Source: an uncultured Sutterella sp.
GTDB lineage: Bacteria; Pseudomonadota; Gammaproteobacteria; Burkholderiales; Burkholderiaceae_F
DNA: 64,000 nt
Assembly: GCA_905197905.1 (NCBI GenBank)
Contig: CAJKAP010000004.1
Location: 1 to 64,000, forward strand
Direction: 5' to 3'
Positions 43,201 to 52,900 of the stretch are shown piece by piece. Within the stretch, counting starts at the first letter, position 1; each line of letters opens with the position of its first letter. The position numbers and the translations under genes were made by a program. Below the pieces are notes generated by a model. It had not been told where the DNA came from, did no database searches, and was given only the letters and a program-made list of their open reading frames with translations.

Positions 43201-43523
43201 ATTTGTATCAACGCTGATTGTTTTTGCAGTGATGCTTGTCACGCGAATTGCTCCACCGTCGGGACGACCGTTGTCTGCTGTCCAATTTAATTTGAGGTGA
43301 CGGTCTGCGTGATCATAGCTAGGGAGGTCAACATCTCTACGATAGGCTGGAGTACTGGGATTAGCAACCATTGTGTTGGTGTAGATATCATAGACTTCAC
43401 CATCAATGGTTTCTTGGGTGTAGGAACTAGCGTAGCTTACCCCCCCCCGAGCGATGTCATTAAAACAATTGCGGCAGTAGCTTCTAGAGCTAGCCTAGAT
43501 TTTTTAAAAAGCTTTTTTCTCAT
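40297..43523 (-). CDS. Autotransporter adhesin-like protein, out of frame at a poly-G tract
   Basis: The long frame from 43371 gives 1024 residues: a beta-helix-like passenger rich in Gly, Ser, Thr and Asn, and a C-terminal outer-membrane barrel (about 755-1024, from AAMALWRDNDTLLKRLGELH to the final NAGVRYEF). The export signal is missing from that frame but lies just upstream: the ATG at 43523 encodes MRKKLFKKSRLALEATAAIV and LMTSLGGG before a stop at 43437-43439. Both parts meet at nine G. With seven or ten G the frame would run through LGG-VSYASSYTQET into the passenger, with a good signal-peptidase site (SYA-S). In this register only a 28-residue peptide is made. This is the expected OFF state of a phase-variable gene; a length error in the homopolymer is the alternative. 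Confidence 0.8.
41647..42183 (-). repeat. WTG-type 20-residue repeats in the autotransporter passenger
   Basis: About eight degenerate units of 20-21 residues, each with the core S-x-W-(T/S/E)-G-(N/D). In the 1024-residue frame the tryptophans fall at 432, 452, 473, 493, 514, 534, 554 and 570. A related KSTFKGN unit precedes them. The units probably form rungs of a beta-helix. Confidence 0.85.
43440..43448 (-). repeat. Run of nine G (C9 on the plus strand) in the signal-peptide region
   Basis: It lies between the codons for LMTSL and those for SYASSY of the autotransporter. The tract length sets the frame: seven or ten G join signal and passenger, while nine G give a stop directly after the tract. 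Confidence 0.95.
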
Positions 43524-43798
43524 GAGAATAGTCAGAGATCTTTTCTACGCCGAAGAAAAAATGAGGAGAAAGCTGGTCAGTACGAGAAAAGGTCAGTGAA
43601 GGTCAGAAGTGGATGCAATCCCCTGTGGAGATAGTACGCCTAATGAGCTCAAAATGTAACCCGTTTTAAGGGTTAACCTTATCTTTTCCTGATGCCAGAA
43701 GCTTCTCAAAAAAGTCTTTTTCTGCACTCAGATTTTCTAGAAAGAAGTTTTTGCGCTACTCATCGTTGCTACCTAGGTTCTCTATCTCTCAAAAAAAG
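43524..43798. other. Intergenic region upstream of the autotransporter
   Basis: It should contain the autotransporter promoter (minus strand). The leader before the ATG at 43523 has no strong ribosome site. I see no gene. Confidence 0.35.
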
Positions 43799-43832
43799 AA
43801 AAAGTCCAAGCACAAAAGACTCAGACTTTTTT
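43799..43832 (-). terminator. Terminator of recCBD
   Basis: The minus strand reads AAAAAGTC, a loop, GACTTTTT and then CTTTTTTT, just after the recD stop. Confidence 0.7.
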
Positions 43833-43840
43833 GACAGCTT

Positions 43841-46372
43841 TTAACGATAGCGTTTTCCCGCCACCACCTCACGCAGTCGGTCTACAAGACCACTCGTGCG
43901 CTCAATAGAAGTCGCCATTGCTTGGGCAAGTACCTCTTCTGTCCCAAAGAGATGCACCACGCCTTTAGTGCGCGTCACACCTGTGTAGAGAAGTTCTCGT
44001 GAGGCGAGTCCTTTGACATTGGCGTTCGGTAAAAAGACCCCAATTTCTTCAAAGTCAGAGCCTTGCGACTGGTGAATCGTGATGGCAAAGGCGGTTTCGT
44101 GTTTTGGGAGCATCACGGGGCGCAACCGACGGCTCCCGTCCATAAAGTCTGCCACCCATTGATTGGTGGGTCGCCCATTTTCGTCAAGCGCAGGTAAGAC
44201 TACAGCTACGTCTCCGTTGTAAACACCGAGACGATCGTTATTTTGACGTACGATTAAAAGACGTCCTAAGAATTCACGGTAGCGCGTTTCATCGTCAATC
44301 ACGATGCCGCCCTCTTCATCCATCGGGCGATTGTTTTCGTAAAACCCTTCTCGACTTAACGCTTCCAAAATGCGCTTTGTGAAGTAGTCGTTTAAGGCGG
44401 CCACACTATGTGCGCCTTCTCGCTGAGCAGCAAGCGCTCGAGTGTGAGAGACTTCACGCACAAAAGCGCTGTAGTGCTGCTGGTAGTCTTCTGCTGTGGT
44501 GGTCTGAAGCAGGGGCAAAAGCGCCGTCCAATAGCGCTCAAAGTAAGCGTCAACCCAATCTTTTTCCTCGGGACTTAACCCAAAATAGCGAAAGTTTCGC
44601 TGATCAGCCTCGTTAGGCATCTCTGCGAGCGTTTTTGGTGTTTTGTGCCAGTAGGCTTCATAGCCCAGCGCATCGCGCGCCCCATCCTTCAAGAAGGTTA
44701 AGAGATCGCGAGTACTCTCTGCGGGACTCTTTCCCGTTTCTTGGTTAATGAGCTTAGCGACTTGATCGATCACCCCACCCTCACGGAAACGGTGGCTTGT
44801 GGAGAGAAGCGAAACCGCGTCAGCGAGTGGCCCAGCCGCGTCGGAAATATCCGCAAAAACGGAACCTGGTCCTACGGCTTCAAGCTGATGCTTGTCGCCC
44901 AGAATAATAACGCGTGTTTCTGGCGCCACCGCTCGCATTAAACGGGTAGCTAAGTGCGCATCCATCATGGAGGCCTCATCAATCACGAGCACTTCACAGT
45001 CAAGCGGAGACTCTGCACTCGGTCGCGCCCCACCCGTTGTTGGGGAAAGGAGCCACTTGTGCAGGGTGCGCTCAAAAATTCTCACGCGCTCTGGGTTTTG
45101 GAGGTTGGCAAGCTTCTCGCCGAGCTGGCTACTTAAAAGTGCCTCTAAGGATTCACGAAGGCGTCCTGTCGCCCTCCCTGTGGGCGCGGCTAAGAAAAAG
45201 CGAAGCGGTGTACCGTTTCCTGGGAAAAGCGTTTCTAAGAGGCTCAAAAGCACCCCGACGGTACGGGTCTTCCCAGTACCTGGTCCCCCGCTAATAATCG
45301 CGAGCCCTTTTTGAAGTGACCGACGAATCGCAGCTTGCTGCCCTGCATCGCATCCAGCCTCTTGGGTGAATTGCGAAACGAAGGTCAGCTGCTCTTCACT
45401 TAGAGTAAAGCTTTTCTTTGCATGCTCAACGAGCGCTTGCGCAAGGCGCACTTCATCGTCAAAAAGGCGCGTTAAATAAAGGCGCGACTCGCCCTCTCCC
45501 TTTTCTTCCCAGATAAAGGGCGCGGGACTCTCAAAGGGCGCCTCTTTGCGACCTTTACCGGCATGCTCTTCACGGTGCGCGTGGTAGTCTTCTGCTCGCA
45601 TTAAAATGCCAAGGCTCTCAAGCTCCGTTAAGCGATCGGCCCAATCTGCGCCAGCGCCTTCCGCTTCAAGCAGCAATAGCGAGAGGTCAGCCACTCGCAT
45701 CGAGACGCTTCCCTCGCTTTCCGAATCTTTGAGTTGCAAGGCAATCGCATCAAGCGTTTTTTTGGCGCTCTCAGTGAGCGGCGCTTTACGTGAAAAAAGT
45801 CGTCCAAAGGTGCGCCCTAAGGTTGAGCGCCAAGGGAAATTATCGGGCGCCACGGGAGCAACTTGGAGCGCCCTATCGATCACCTCATCCACTTCCATTG
45901 GCGTCTTTTCCACGACGGGCTTGGTTAGACGAGAAGCGACCTCACTCTTCAAAGACGTTTCCTTTTTAGGAAGCGTCTCTTGGGCTAGAGTTGTCTTTTC
46001 TTCTTTCCCGATCGGGAAAGTTTCCTCGAAAGAGACCTCTTCTTCGACGTAATTCCAAGACTCGTTGGAATCCTCTACGGGAAACTCTCTTCCCGCTTCT
46101 GAAATCACCTCATCCCAGAGCTCTTCAGCCATTTCCGTCATCTCGGGCGCGGCAGAACCTGAAGCGCTTTCGCTAAAGAAGGCCTGATCAAATTCCACTT
46201 CTTCGCAAGGAGGTTCCTCTGGCGTAGTCTCTTTTTGAGAAGAAGCGACCTCATTAGAGGCTTCTTTCACCGCTTTCTGGGGTGCTTCTTGAGTTTCTTC
46301 TAGCCCTGCGAAAAGCCCTCCCAGGGCGAGATCCTCGGGCGAGAGTGTTGGATTCGCTTTCTTTTTAGCCAT
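43841..46372 (-). CDS. recD: RecD, alpha subunit of exonuclease V
   Basis: This is the fast 5'-3' helicase of RecBCD, 843 residues from the ATG at 46372, which has GAGGAAGAG upstream and overlaps the recB stop (ATGGCTAA). Helicase motifs include Walker A GGPGTGKTRTV (near residue 361), VLVIDEASMMD, ILGDKHQLEAVGPG and the terminal TIHQSQGSDF and LYTGVTRTK. Compared with E. coli RecD (608) there is an added N-terminal stretch of about 200 residues, acidic and rich in Glu, Ser and Thr, with no recognisable domain and probably disordered. It is the last gene of the recC-recB-recD operon. Confidence 0.95.
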   Translation of the reverse strand: MAKKKANPTLSPEDLALGGLFAGLEETQEAPQKAVKEASNEVASSQKETTPEEPPCEEVEFDQAFFSESASGSAAPEMTEMAEELWDEVISEAGREFPVEDSNESWNYVEEEVSFEETFPIGKEEKTTLAQETLPKKETSLKSEVASRLTKPVVEKTPMEVDEVIDRALQVAPVAPDNFPWRSTLGRTFGRLFSRKAPLTESAKKTLDAIALQLKDSESEGSVSMRVADLSLLLLEAEGAGADWADRLTELESLGILMRAEDYHAHREEHAGKGRKEAPFESPAPFIWEEKGEGESRLYLTRLFDDEVRLAQALVEHAKKSFTLSEEQLTFVSQFTQEAGCDAGQQAAIRRSLQKGLAIISGGPGTGKTRTVGVLLSLLETLFPGNGTPLRFFLAAPTGRATGRLRESLEALLSSQLGEKLANLQNPERVRIFERTLHKWLLSPTTGGARPSAESPLDCEVLVIDEASMMDAHLATRLMRAVAPETRVIILGDKHQLEAVGPGSVFADISDAAGPLADAVSLLSTSHRFREGGVIDQVAKLINQETGKSPAESTRDLLTFLKDGARDALGYEAYWHKTPKTLAEMPNEADQRNFRYFGLSPEEKDWVDAYFERYWTALLPLLQTTTAEDYQQHYSAFVREVSHTRALAAQREGAHSVAALNDYFTKRILEALSREGFYENNRPMDEEGGIVIDDETRYREFLGRLLIVRQNNDRLGVYNGDVAVVLPALDENGRPTNQWVADFMDGSRRLRPVMLPKHETAFAITIHQSQGSDFEEIGVFLPNANVKGLASRELLYTGVTRTKGVVHLFGTEEVLAQAMATSIERTSGLVDRLREVVAGKRYR

Positions 46373-49300
46373 GATCTCTTCCTCCCTCTTCGCACTTCGC
46401 GAGTTGAGACTTCGTTTCGGCAATCTTTGCTAGCGCTTCGCTCAAAGATAACGCTCCTCGCAGATAATCATCCATCACGCCAAGGTAGTGTGGGTACGTC
46501 ATATCGCGCACAACGCCTCCGGCCAACCCCGAGGCGAGAAGATGCTCCTTACTCACCCCACGCAAGAAAACGTAGAGCGCGCCACCAATCATCTCATCGT
46601 GGAATTTTTCTCCCATACGCGCTTTCATTAAGCGTCGTAGCGCCACGGAGTAGATCAAGTACTGCAGACGATAGCGGTGCTTTGTCATTTCCTCATCTAG
46701 CACTTCTTCCGTAAAATCGCGCTTCATCGCCGCACCACACACATTACTCTTCCAGTCAAGAATCCAGTAGCGCCCGTCAAATTCGAAAATCAAGTCGATA
46801 AAGCCTTGCAGGAACCCCGAGAGCGCTTCGCTTGAGAGGTGCTCCAGCGCATACTCCTCTCCCATCGCGCAAAGAATCTCTTTTAAGCCTGCCATGGTCA
46901 CTGTTGGTGCCGTCTCAATTAAGAAGTACGTTTCCGCGCTGCGCGCACTCTCAGGCAAATCCTTGAGAACGAACCCTGGGAGCATCGGTGTTGAGAGCAC
47001 ATGATGAATCATCTCAGAAGCGGCTCGAACGGCTTCTTCTTTGGCCTCTGGGGCGAGCGTCAAATAGCTTTCAATCGTCTCACGAGCGAGCTCCTGGCGA
47101 GAGGTCTCTGCCTCGGGGGTATCCGCTCCATGAAGGGCAAAATCCGCCTTTTCAAACATTTCATGCAAGCATTCGCCTGGCTTTGCCCCACGGGGGAAAG
47201 CACGAATTTCATCGTCCACAAGTCCCCCAGCTTCTCTTACCTTCTTTTCTGAGGTAAGTGCCGCTGGGAGATACTTCGGGTAGGAACCAGGTTCCTGCAC
47301 CAAGCGGCTTAACCCCGTAAAGCTCCACGTGCGCCATTCGCGCTCAATCGCCTCGCCTCGGGTGGGCGCAAGCACCATTTCGCGGGTGGCTCGCCCTGCC
47401 TGCGTGCTAATGCGCGTGATTTCGGGAATCGCCTCCACATCAATCCACGTGACCGACCCCGCAGGCGCATTGGCTATCCACAAGTCGATCGCTGCTTGCA
47501 TCGTGGTTTCATTAGCGTCGGGCAACCCCTCTTTCGTTTTCAGCATCTGCCAAAAAGCGGTTTTCCCTACCGAGGCATACCATTCATCGGGCTTTTTCTC
47601 TGACTTCTTGCGAATATACCAAGAGAGCACGACTTGCGAGCGTGCGCGAGTGAGCGCCACATAAATTAAGCGCGCCATCTCTTCTAAGTTTTCGACGACC
47701 TTTTCACCCTTTGCACGTACCAACCCGGGATAAGCTAAGCGCAACACGCGCTCCTCTTCGTCTGCCGCATTCTTGCGAATATCGCGCACACCGAGCCCCG
47801 TATCGGCCTTATCTTGCCAGTTGCCAATCTGGTGAATAAAGACAATCGGGAACTCTAGCCCTTTGGAGGAGTGCACGGTCATCAGTCGCACTAGCCCTCG
47901 GTTAGCAACTAAGCGTGGTGCTCGATCTTCGCGCTTTTCTTGCATCATCGCTTCAAAGCGCTCCATCAAGCCCGAGGGCGTCTTATAGTGCTGCCCATTA
48001 GCGTGAAGGAGTTCAATTAAGTGCGCATAGTTCGTTAAAACCTCTTCCCCATCTAAAGTGGGAAGAAGGCGCGCGACGGTATGGTTCGCCTCAAAAAGCG
48101 ACTTAAAGGCTGCGGCTACCCCCAGATTTGTCCAAAGGCGGCGTGCTTCAAGGAAAAGCGAGCGAAGTTCACTTTTTTTCACTTCACTCATCGTGTCGAT
48201 TTCATCGGCGCTAAAGCCAAAAAGACGCGTGGCAAGCGCTAAGCGCTGAGGTCTGTCGTCCCCCGCCTTTTCAATCGCGCGGAGCACATAGCGAATTTCG
48301 GTCGCCTCAGGCGTGGCGCAAATATCGTCCTTTCGCTCAATCTGCGTTCTCACTCCTCGTTCTGTCAAAGCGCGGCGCATCGTTTCTAACGCTTCATTTG
48401 AGCGCGCCAGAACCGCGATGTCGCCTGGTTCCACTGGGCGAATAGAGAGGCCTTGATAGGCTTCAGGCAAGGGAGTCGCTGGGGTTTCTCCCTCAGCGCT
48501 CGCGCACTTAATCCAAAGGCGCTTTTGCGCTCCCTCTTCAATCACATACATCAAGTGGTTCACCAAGTCCGCGGTCATCGCCTCGGCACTCCGCCCAATG
48601 GGCTTAATGCTCCCTAAGAGTTCCACCACTGGCGCAGCGGCCCAAACCCCGTCCTTTAGCGTAAAAAGCTCTGCGCCATGACGGTTTGGCCTCACGGCTT
48701 GATAGCTGAGGTCTGGATTGATAAAAGCGGATCCCGCTCCCGTTTGAGCCCCAGTCCCTTGCGGTAAGAAAAAGGCGTTGAGCGCCTCCACGACGTTTTC
48801 GCTTGAACGGAAATTGGTGGTGAGGGCTGCGAGCGAATCAGGGTGAAGGCGCTTTTTAAGCGACAAATAAACCAGCAGATCTGCTCCACGGAAGCGATAA
48901 ATTGCTTGCTTTGGGTCTCCCACAAAAAAGAGCGAGGGAATCAAAAGCTCTCGTGCCCCATCGTTGCCTTGAGGCGCCAAGTCGCGCGCCGTTAACGTAT
49001 CAGCCTCCTCTTTGGGGCCAAAGAAGAGTCGATCCACAATATCGAGCTGCAGCGCATCGGTGTCTTGGAATTCGTCAATTAAGACCGCTTGATAGTCTTC
49101 TCGCACCCCGCTTGCAAAGTCAATCGCTTCGCTCAATGCTCCCCCCTTGTAGCCTGTTTTACGCAGTGCTTCCCAGGTGGACAAAATCATGTCGTCGTAA
49201 GTGTAGACACTCCGATCCGCTTTAATCGCTTTGAGTTTTTTAGGCGCTTCTTTCACAAAGCGGCTCAAAAGCGCGTATTCTGGCGTTCCTTTTTCGTTTT

Positions 49301-49958
49301 CAAAGACTCGCGGCACAAGCGCTTCGGGGTTACTCACTAAGAGCTTTAAGAGCGAAGTGAAAGCCTCTAATTCAACGGGTTTCCCATCTTTAAAGAAGAT
49401 TTCCCCTTTGTTTCCTTTTTTCACTTCCTTGTGAATTTCTTCTAGGAAGAAGTCTTCGGCAACCTGCTGAGCCAAGCGACTCTCATCGGTCATCAAGTCC
49501 CCATTCACCAACGCACCAGCTGAAAAGGCTCTATCGCCCAGCACCTTGTGGCAGAAACTATGAATCGTCAAAATATTGGCGCGATCAAGAAGCGCTAAAG
49601 AGTGCTCCACGCGCTTGAGAATTAAGCTCTCAGCCTCAATGGCAGGATTTTCTCTCCAAAGCGCAATCTGCTCGAGCAGAAGTTTGTCCCCGCCCGCACG
49701 CTCTTCTTCGTCCAGAAGAAGCAACATTCTCACCGCACGTAGATGCTCCTCAATACGGTGCTTTAATTCCGCGGTCGCTGCCACCGTAAAGGTCATCACG
49801 AGGATTTTATCGACCGGAATATTCTCTTCGACGATTAAGCGCAAGACGAGATGCTTAATGGAAAAAGTTTTCCCCGTCCCAGCTGAAGCTTCCACAAGCG
49901 TCACTTGCTTTAAGGGGGCGCGCTTTACATCAAAAACGTTGGGCGTTAGTCCTCTCAT
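46365..49958 (-). CDS. recB: RecB, helicase-nuclease subunit of exonuclease V
   Basis: This 1197-residue subunit has 3'-5' helicase and the only nuclease of RecBCD, which processes double-strand breaks and degrades foreign DNA. The UvrD-type helicase starts with VEASAGTGKTF (Walker A about 24-31) and has ILTIHSFCHKVL, LIDEFQDTDALQLDI, FVGDPKQAIYRFRGAD and LMTVHSSKGLEFPIVF. The C-terminal nuclease has FDGRYWILDWKSN (about residue 1064), the D-x-K site. Length is like E. coli RecB (1180). It overlaps recC upstream (ATGA) and recD downstream. Confidence 0.96.
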   Translation of the reverse strand: MRGLTPNVFDVKRAPLKQVTLVEASAGTGKTFSIKHLVLRLIVEENIPVDKILVMTFTVAATAELKHRIEEHLRAVRMLLLLDEEERAGGDKLLLEQIALWRENPAIEAESLILKRVEHSLALLDRANILTIHSFCHKVLGDRAFSAGALVNGDLMTDESRLAQQVAEDFFLEEIHKEVKKGNKGEIFFKDGKPVELEAFTSLLKLLVSNPEALVPRVFENEKGTPEYALLSRFVKEAPKKLKAIKADRSVYTYDDMILSTWEALRKTGYKGGALSEAIDFASGVREDYQAVLIDEFQDTDALQLDIVDRLFFGPKEEADTLTARDLAPQGNDGARELLIPSLFFVGDPKQAIYRFRGADLLVYLSLKKRLHPDSLAALTTNFRSSENVVEALNAFFLPQGTGAQTGAGSAFINPDLSYQAVRPNRHGAELFTLKDGVWAAAPVVELLGSIKPIGRSAEAMTADLVNHLMYVIEEGAQKRLWIKCASAEGETPATPLPEAYQGLSIRPVEPGDIAVLARSNEALETMRRALTERGVRTQIERKDDICATPEATEIRYVLRAIEKAGDDRPQRLALATRLFGFSADEIDTMSEVKKSELRSLFLEARRLWTNLGVAAAFKSLFEANHTVARLLPTLDGEEVLTNYAHLIELLHANGQHYKTPSGLMERFEAMMQEKREDRAPRLVANRGLVRLMTVHSSKGLEFPIVFIHQIGNWQDKADTGLGVRDIRKNAADEEERVLRLAYPGLVRAKGEKVVENLEEMARLIYVALTRARSQVVLSWYIRKKSEKKPDEWYASVGKTAFWQMLKTKEGLPDANETTMQAAIDLWIANAPAGSVTWIDVEAIPEITRISTQAGRATREMVLAPTRGEAIEREWRTWSFTGLSRLVQEPGSYPKYLPAALTSEKKVREAGGLVDDEIRAFPRGAKPGECLHEMFEKADFALHGADTPEAETSRQELARETIESYLTLAPEAKEEAVRAASEMIHHVLSTPMLPGFVLKDLPESARSAETYFLIETAPTVTMAGLKEILCAMGEEYALEHLSSEALSGFLQGFIDLIFEFDGRYWILDWKSNVCGAAMKRDFTEEVLDEEMTKHRYRLQYLIYSVALRRLMKARMGEKFHDEMIGGALYVFLRGVSKEHLLASGLAGGVVRDMTYPHYLGVMDDYLRGALSLSEALAKIAETKSQLAKCEEGGRDHG

Positions 49959-52900
49959 GCTTCACCTCCCGTCTGAATACCGCCGTTTTGCGTTTTGACC
50001 ACACTCCACCACACACGCCAAAGCGCCCTAAAGCGCTCTTCTTCAAAGGGCACCATCAAATTTTGCCCCGCCTCAAGACGCTTAGAAGTGCTGTAGCGTT
50101 TCGACTTCATGTCGCCACCAAAAAGAAGGGCGAAGCCCTGGTTGTCTTTTTCTTCCGCAATGACGTCGGTGGGCGTGGCGCAAGCAGTTAAAAAGACTTC
50201 GATAGCGTCTTCAAGCAATTCACGGCAAAGACCACTCGGAGGTGGAAGCGCCGAGAGCGTTTCCACATAGGGGAGCTTATGGTTATTGTCTTTTTTGAGC
50301 ATCACGCCATAAAAGCCAACGGCCTCGTCTTCCTTTTGGGCTAGCGCATTCGCAAAGACCCAGCTGAGCGCCATCGTTTGTCCATAGTGTGAACTCGCGC
50401 TCAAAGTCGTTAAAATGCGCCCCGTGTGCTCATTATTTTCTCCTTCTGAGAGAGTGCCTTTGTAGAGCGCTTTGAGCGTTCCAGTGAGTATCACGCGTCC
50501 CCCAAAAAGCGAGAGGCGATGCGATTCTTCAGGGAGTGCACTCCAGCCTTGCGTGTCACTTTCAAAGCGCTCACGCGCTTCAATGGCAAGCGCAAAGGTA
50601 CTTCTTTCAAGCCACACGCGTGCCTCGCGAGCCCCTGCGGTGGGGTCCTCAGCGCGACGCTTGGCAATGGAGTTAATCGACTCTTGGGCCTTCAAATCTT
50701 CTAAGAAATTCGATTTCTTTTGCCAGCCTTCAAGGCCCGTAATTTGAGGCCACACACTTTCTTCTCGACTCGTGGGATCGGGGGGCGGGAAAAAGCTTGC
50801 CGCATTGGCAATCCATTTTTCTGGCGCCTTCACAAAGCTTGCTAACACAGAAAGCGGCAGCTCAATGGGCGGATTTTTTGCGTCCGTAATCGACCAACCA
50901 GGCTCTGCCCCTTGCACGGGTGGGAGCGCAGAAGCAATGACGGTGATGCGGCTACTTCCCATTTTCCCCTCTTCCACGTCACGGCGTGCGCGAAGGGCTT
51001 CTTTGTCGTGCGAGAGCCAGAGGGCCTGAGAGGGCAAGAAATTCTCAAGACTATAAGTGTTGAGCGGCAGCAACTCCGTCAAGCGACGTGCTTCCTCTTC
51101 TCTTCTTTCCTCTTCTGGCACAAGAGAAAGGAGCCAATCGCGGAGCTCTTGCACCACGACGCTAGGCTGCATCACTTCTGCCTCGGCGAGTTTGCTGGAA
51201 GTCACATAGGTCACAATCAACCTGTCTCTTGCCGCTAAGATCCAATCAAGGAAAAGGCTACGCCGGTCTCGTCGGGAGTCTCTGTCGCCTCGGCGTGGCG
51301 CAAAGCGCATTAAGTCAAATTCTTCGCGCTGCATGGTCCCCGGGAACCCACAATCCGCATCAAGCCCCACAATAAAGACCACGCGATAAGGAAGCCCGCG
51401 CAACGCCTCCATTGAACTAATCGTCACCTCAGCGCTGGGACCAGGACGCCCTGCGGAGACTTCCAGTTTTCCAAGGAGCGCATGCATAAAGAGTGCAAAG
51501 GAAAGCGTAATGCCTTCGCCACGCTCTTCATCCGTTTCGCCCGCAAGCGACAATTCACGAAGGAGCTCTTTCAAGACCGCTTTGACGCCACTCATTTCTT
51601 CGGGCGAGGCGAAAAACGCGTGAATCGCACGCATGAGCCACTGAGCCCAATAGGCCGCAGGACGCTCGACGAGCGTTTCTTGGCGGAAGTCTTCAAGCGT
51701 TAAGGCAATCGATTGGAGCGTTTCAAGCAAATCCGCTCTTTCATGCACATTGCGATACGCTCCAAACTCGTCCCCATGGCGAGGAAGCACTCCCGCAAGC
51801 GGCAGCCCTTCATCGTCTGGGAGCGCGTAGCCTAGCGTCAAGCGCTCAATGGCGCTCAATAAATTCATTTCCGCATCAAAGGAGAAGACCTGCGGGTCCC
51901 AGGCGCGTAAGTGCTCTTCAGAGAGCCCTTCGCGGTACCCAGCTGCCGCAAGCCACTCTCCTAAGAGCGTCAACTCTTCAGTGGTAAGTGAGAAGCGCTT
52001 GGCAATCGGGGGGAGCGCCAACCACGCTTCTAGTGTTTCGCGCGCGGCTCGCGTATTCATGAGCGCACTTAAGCCTGAAATAGCCTCTGCGAGCTCTTCT
52101 GTGGCAATGGGTGCCACCCCAGTTAAGCGCCACGGGAAGCGGCGCTCAAAAGGAATTGAGCCAAAGACTTTGTCAATTAACGGGGCAGCCGCGGTGACGT
52201 CTGGCGTTGCGACCAAAATGTCGGAAGGCTTAAGCGTTTTGTCTTTTGCAAAAAGCGTTTCAATGGCGTCCGCCACCGCTTCCCACTGGCGTGTTTCGTT
52301 TGGCGCATTCCAAAAGAGAATCGATTGGTCTTCTTCGTCTTTAAGCTGCCCATTGGGAAGCAAAATTTCGTCTACCTGGTTGTTGAGCAAACTATCTTGA
52401 ACGCGTGAGAGAAGCGTCTCCCCACGGCGTTCAATAAAGTAGCTCTCGCGATCGCTTTCCATATCCGCGTCAAGCGTCAGGCGTTGCGCCATATGCTGAA
52501 AGCGCGCAATATCCCAAGTAGTTTGCTTTTCGGGTGGCGGTGCACCATCCTCTGCTGTACGCGCATCAAGCAGTGCCACCTCATCCGTTTCTGTCGTAAA
52601 TTGCCAGAGACGGTCAATGTTGGCACGTATCGCGCCCGCATCCGCGGAAAGGAGCGGATGGATATTGGAAGAGCTGATACTACTAAATGCACCCCCTTCT
52701 CCCTCAGCCTCGTCCTCACCTTCTGCGGCATCGTCTGTTGCGATTTTGGCGGCACTTGCGCTGTCAAACCAGTAGGCGCTAGAAGGGTTCAACATATAAA
52801 ACCAAATGTCACGCCCAGAGAGCGCCAGCGCTTTAAAAACAGGAAGCATTAGAGGCGGGAGCACAAACGGCATAAAGACGTGGAGCGTCTGCGGCAGCTT

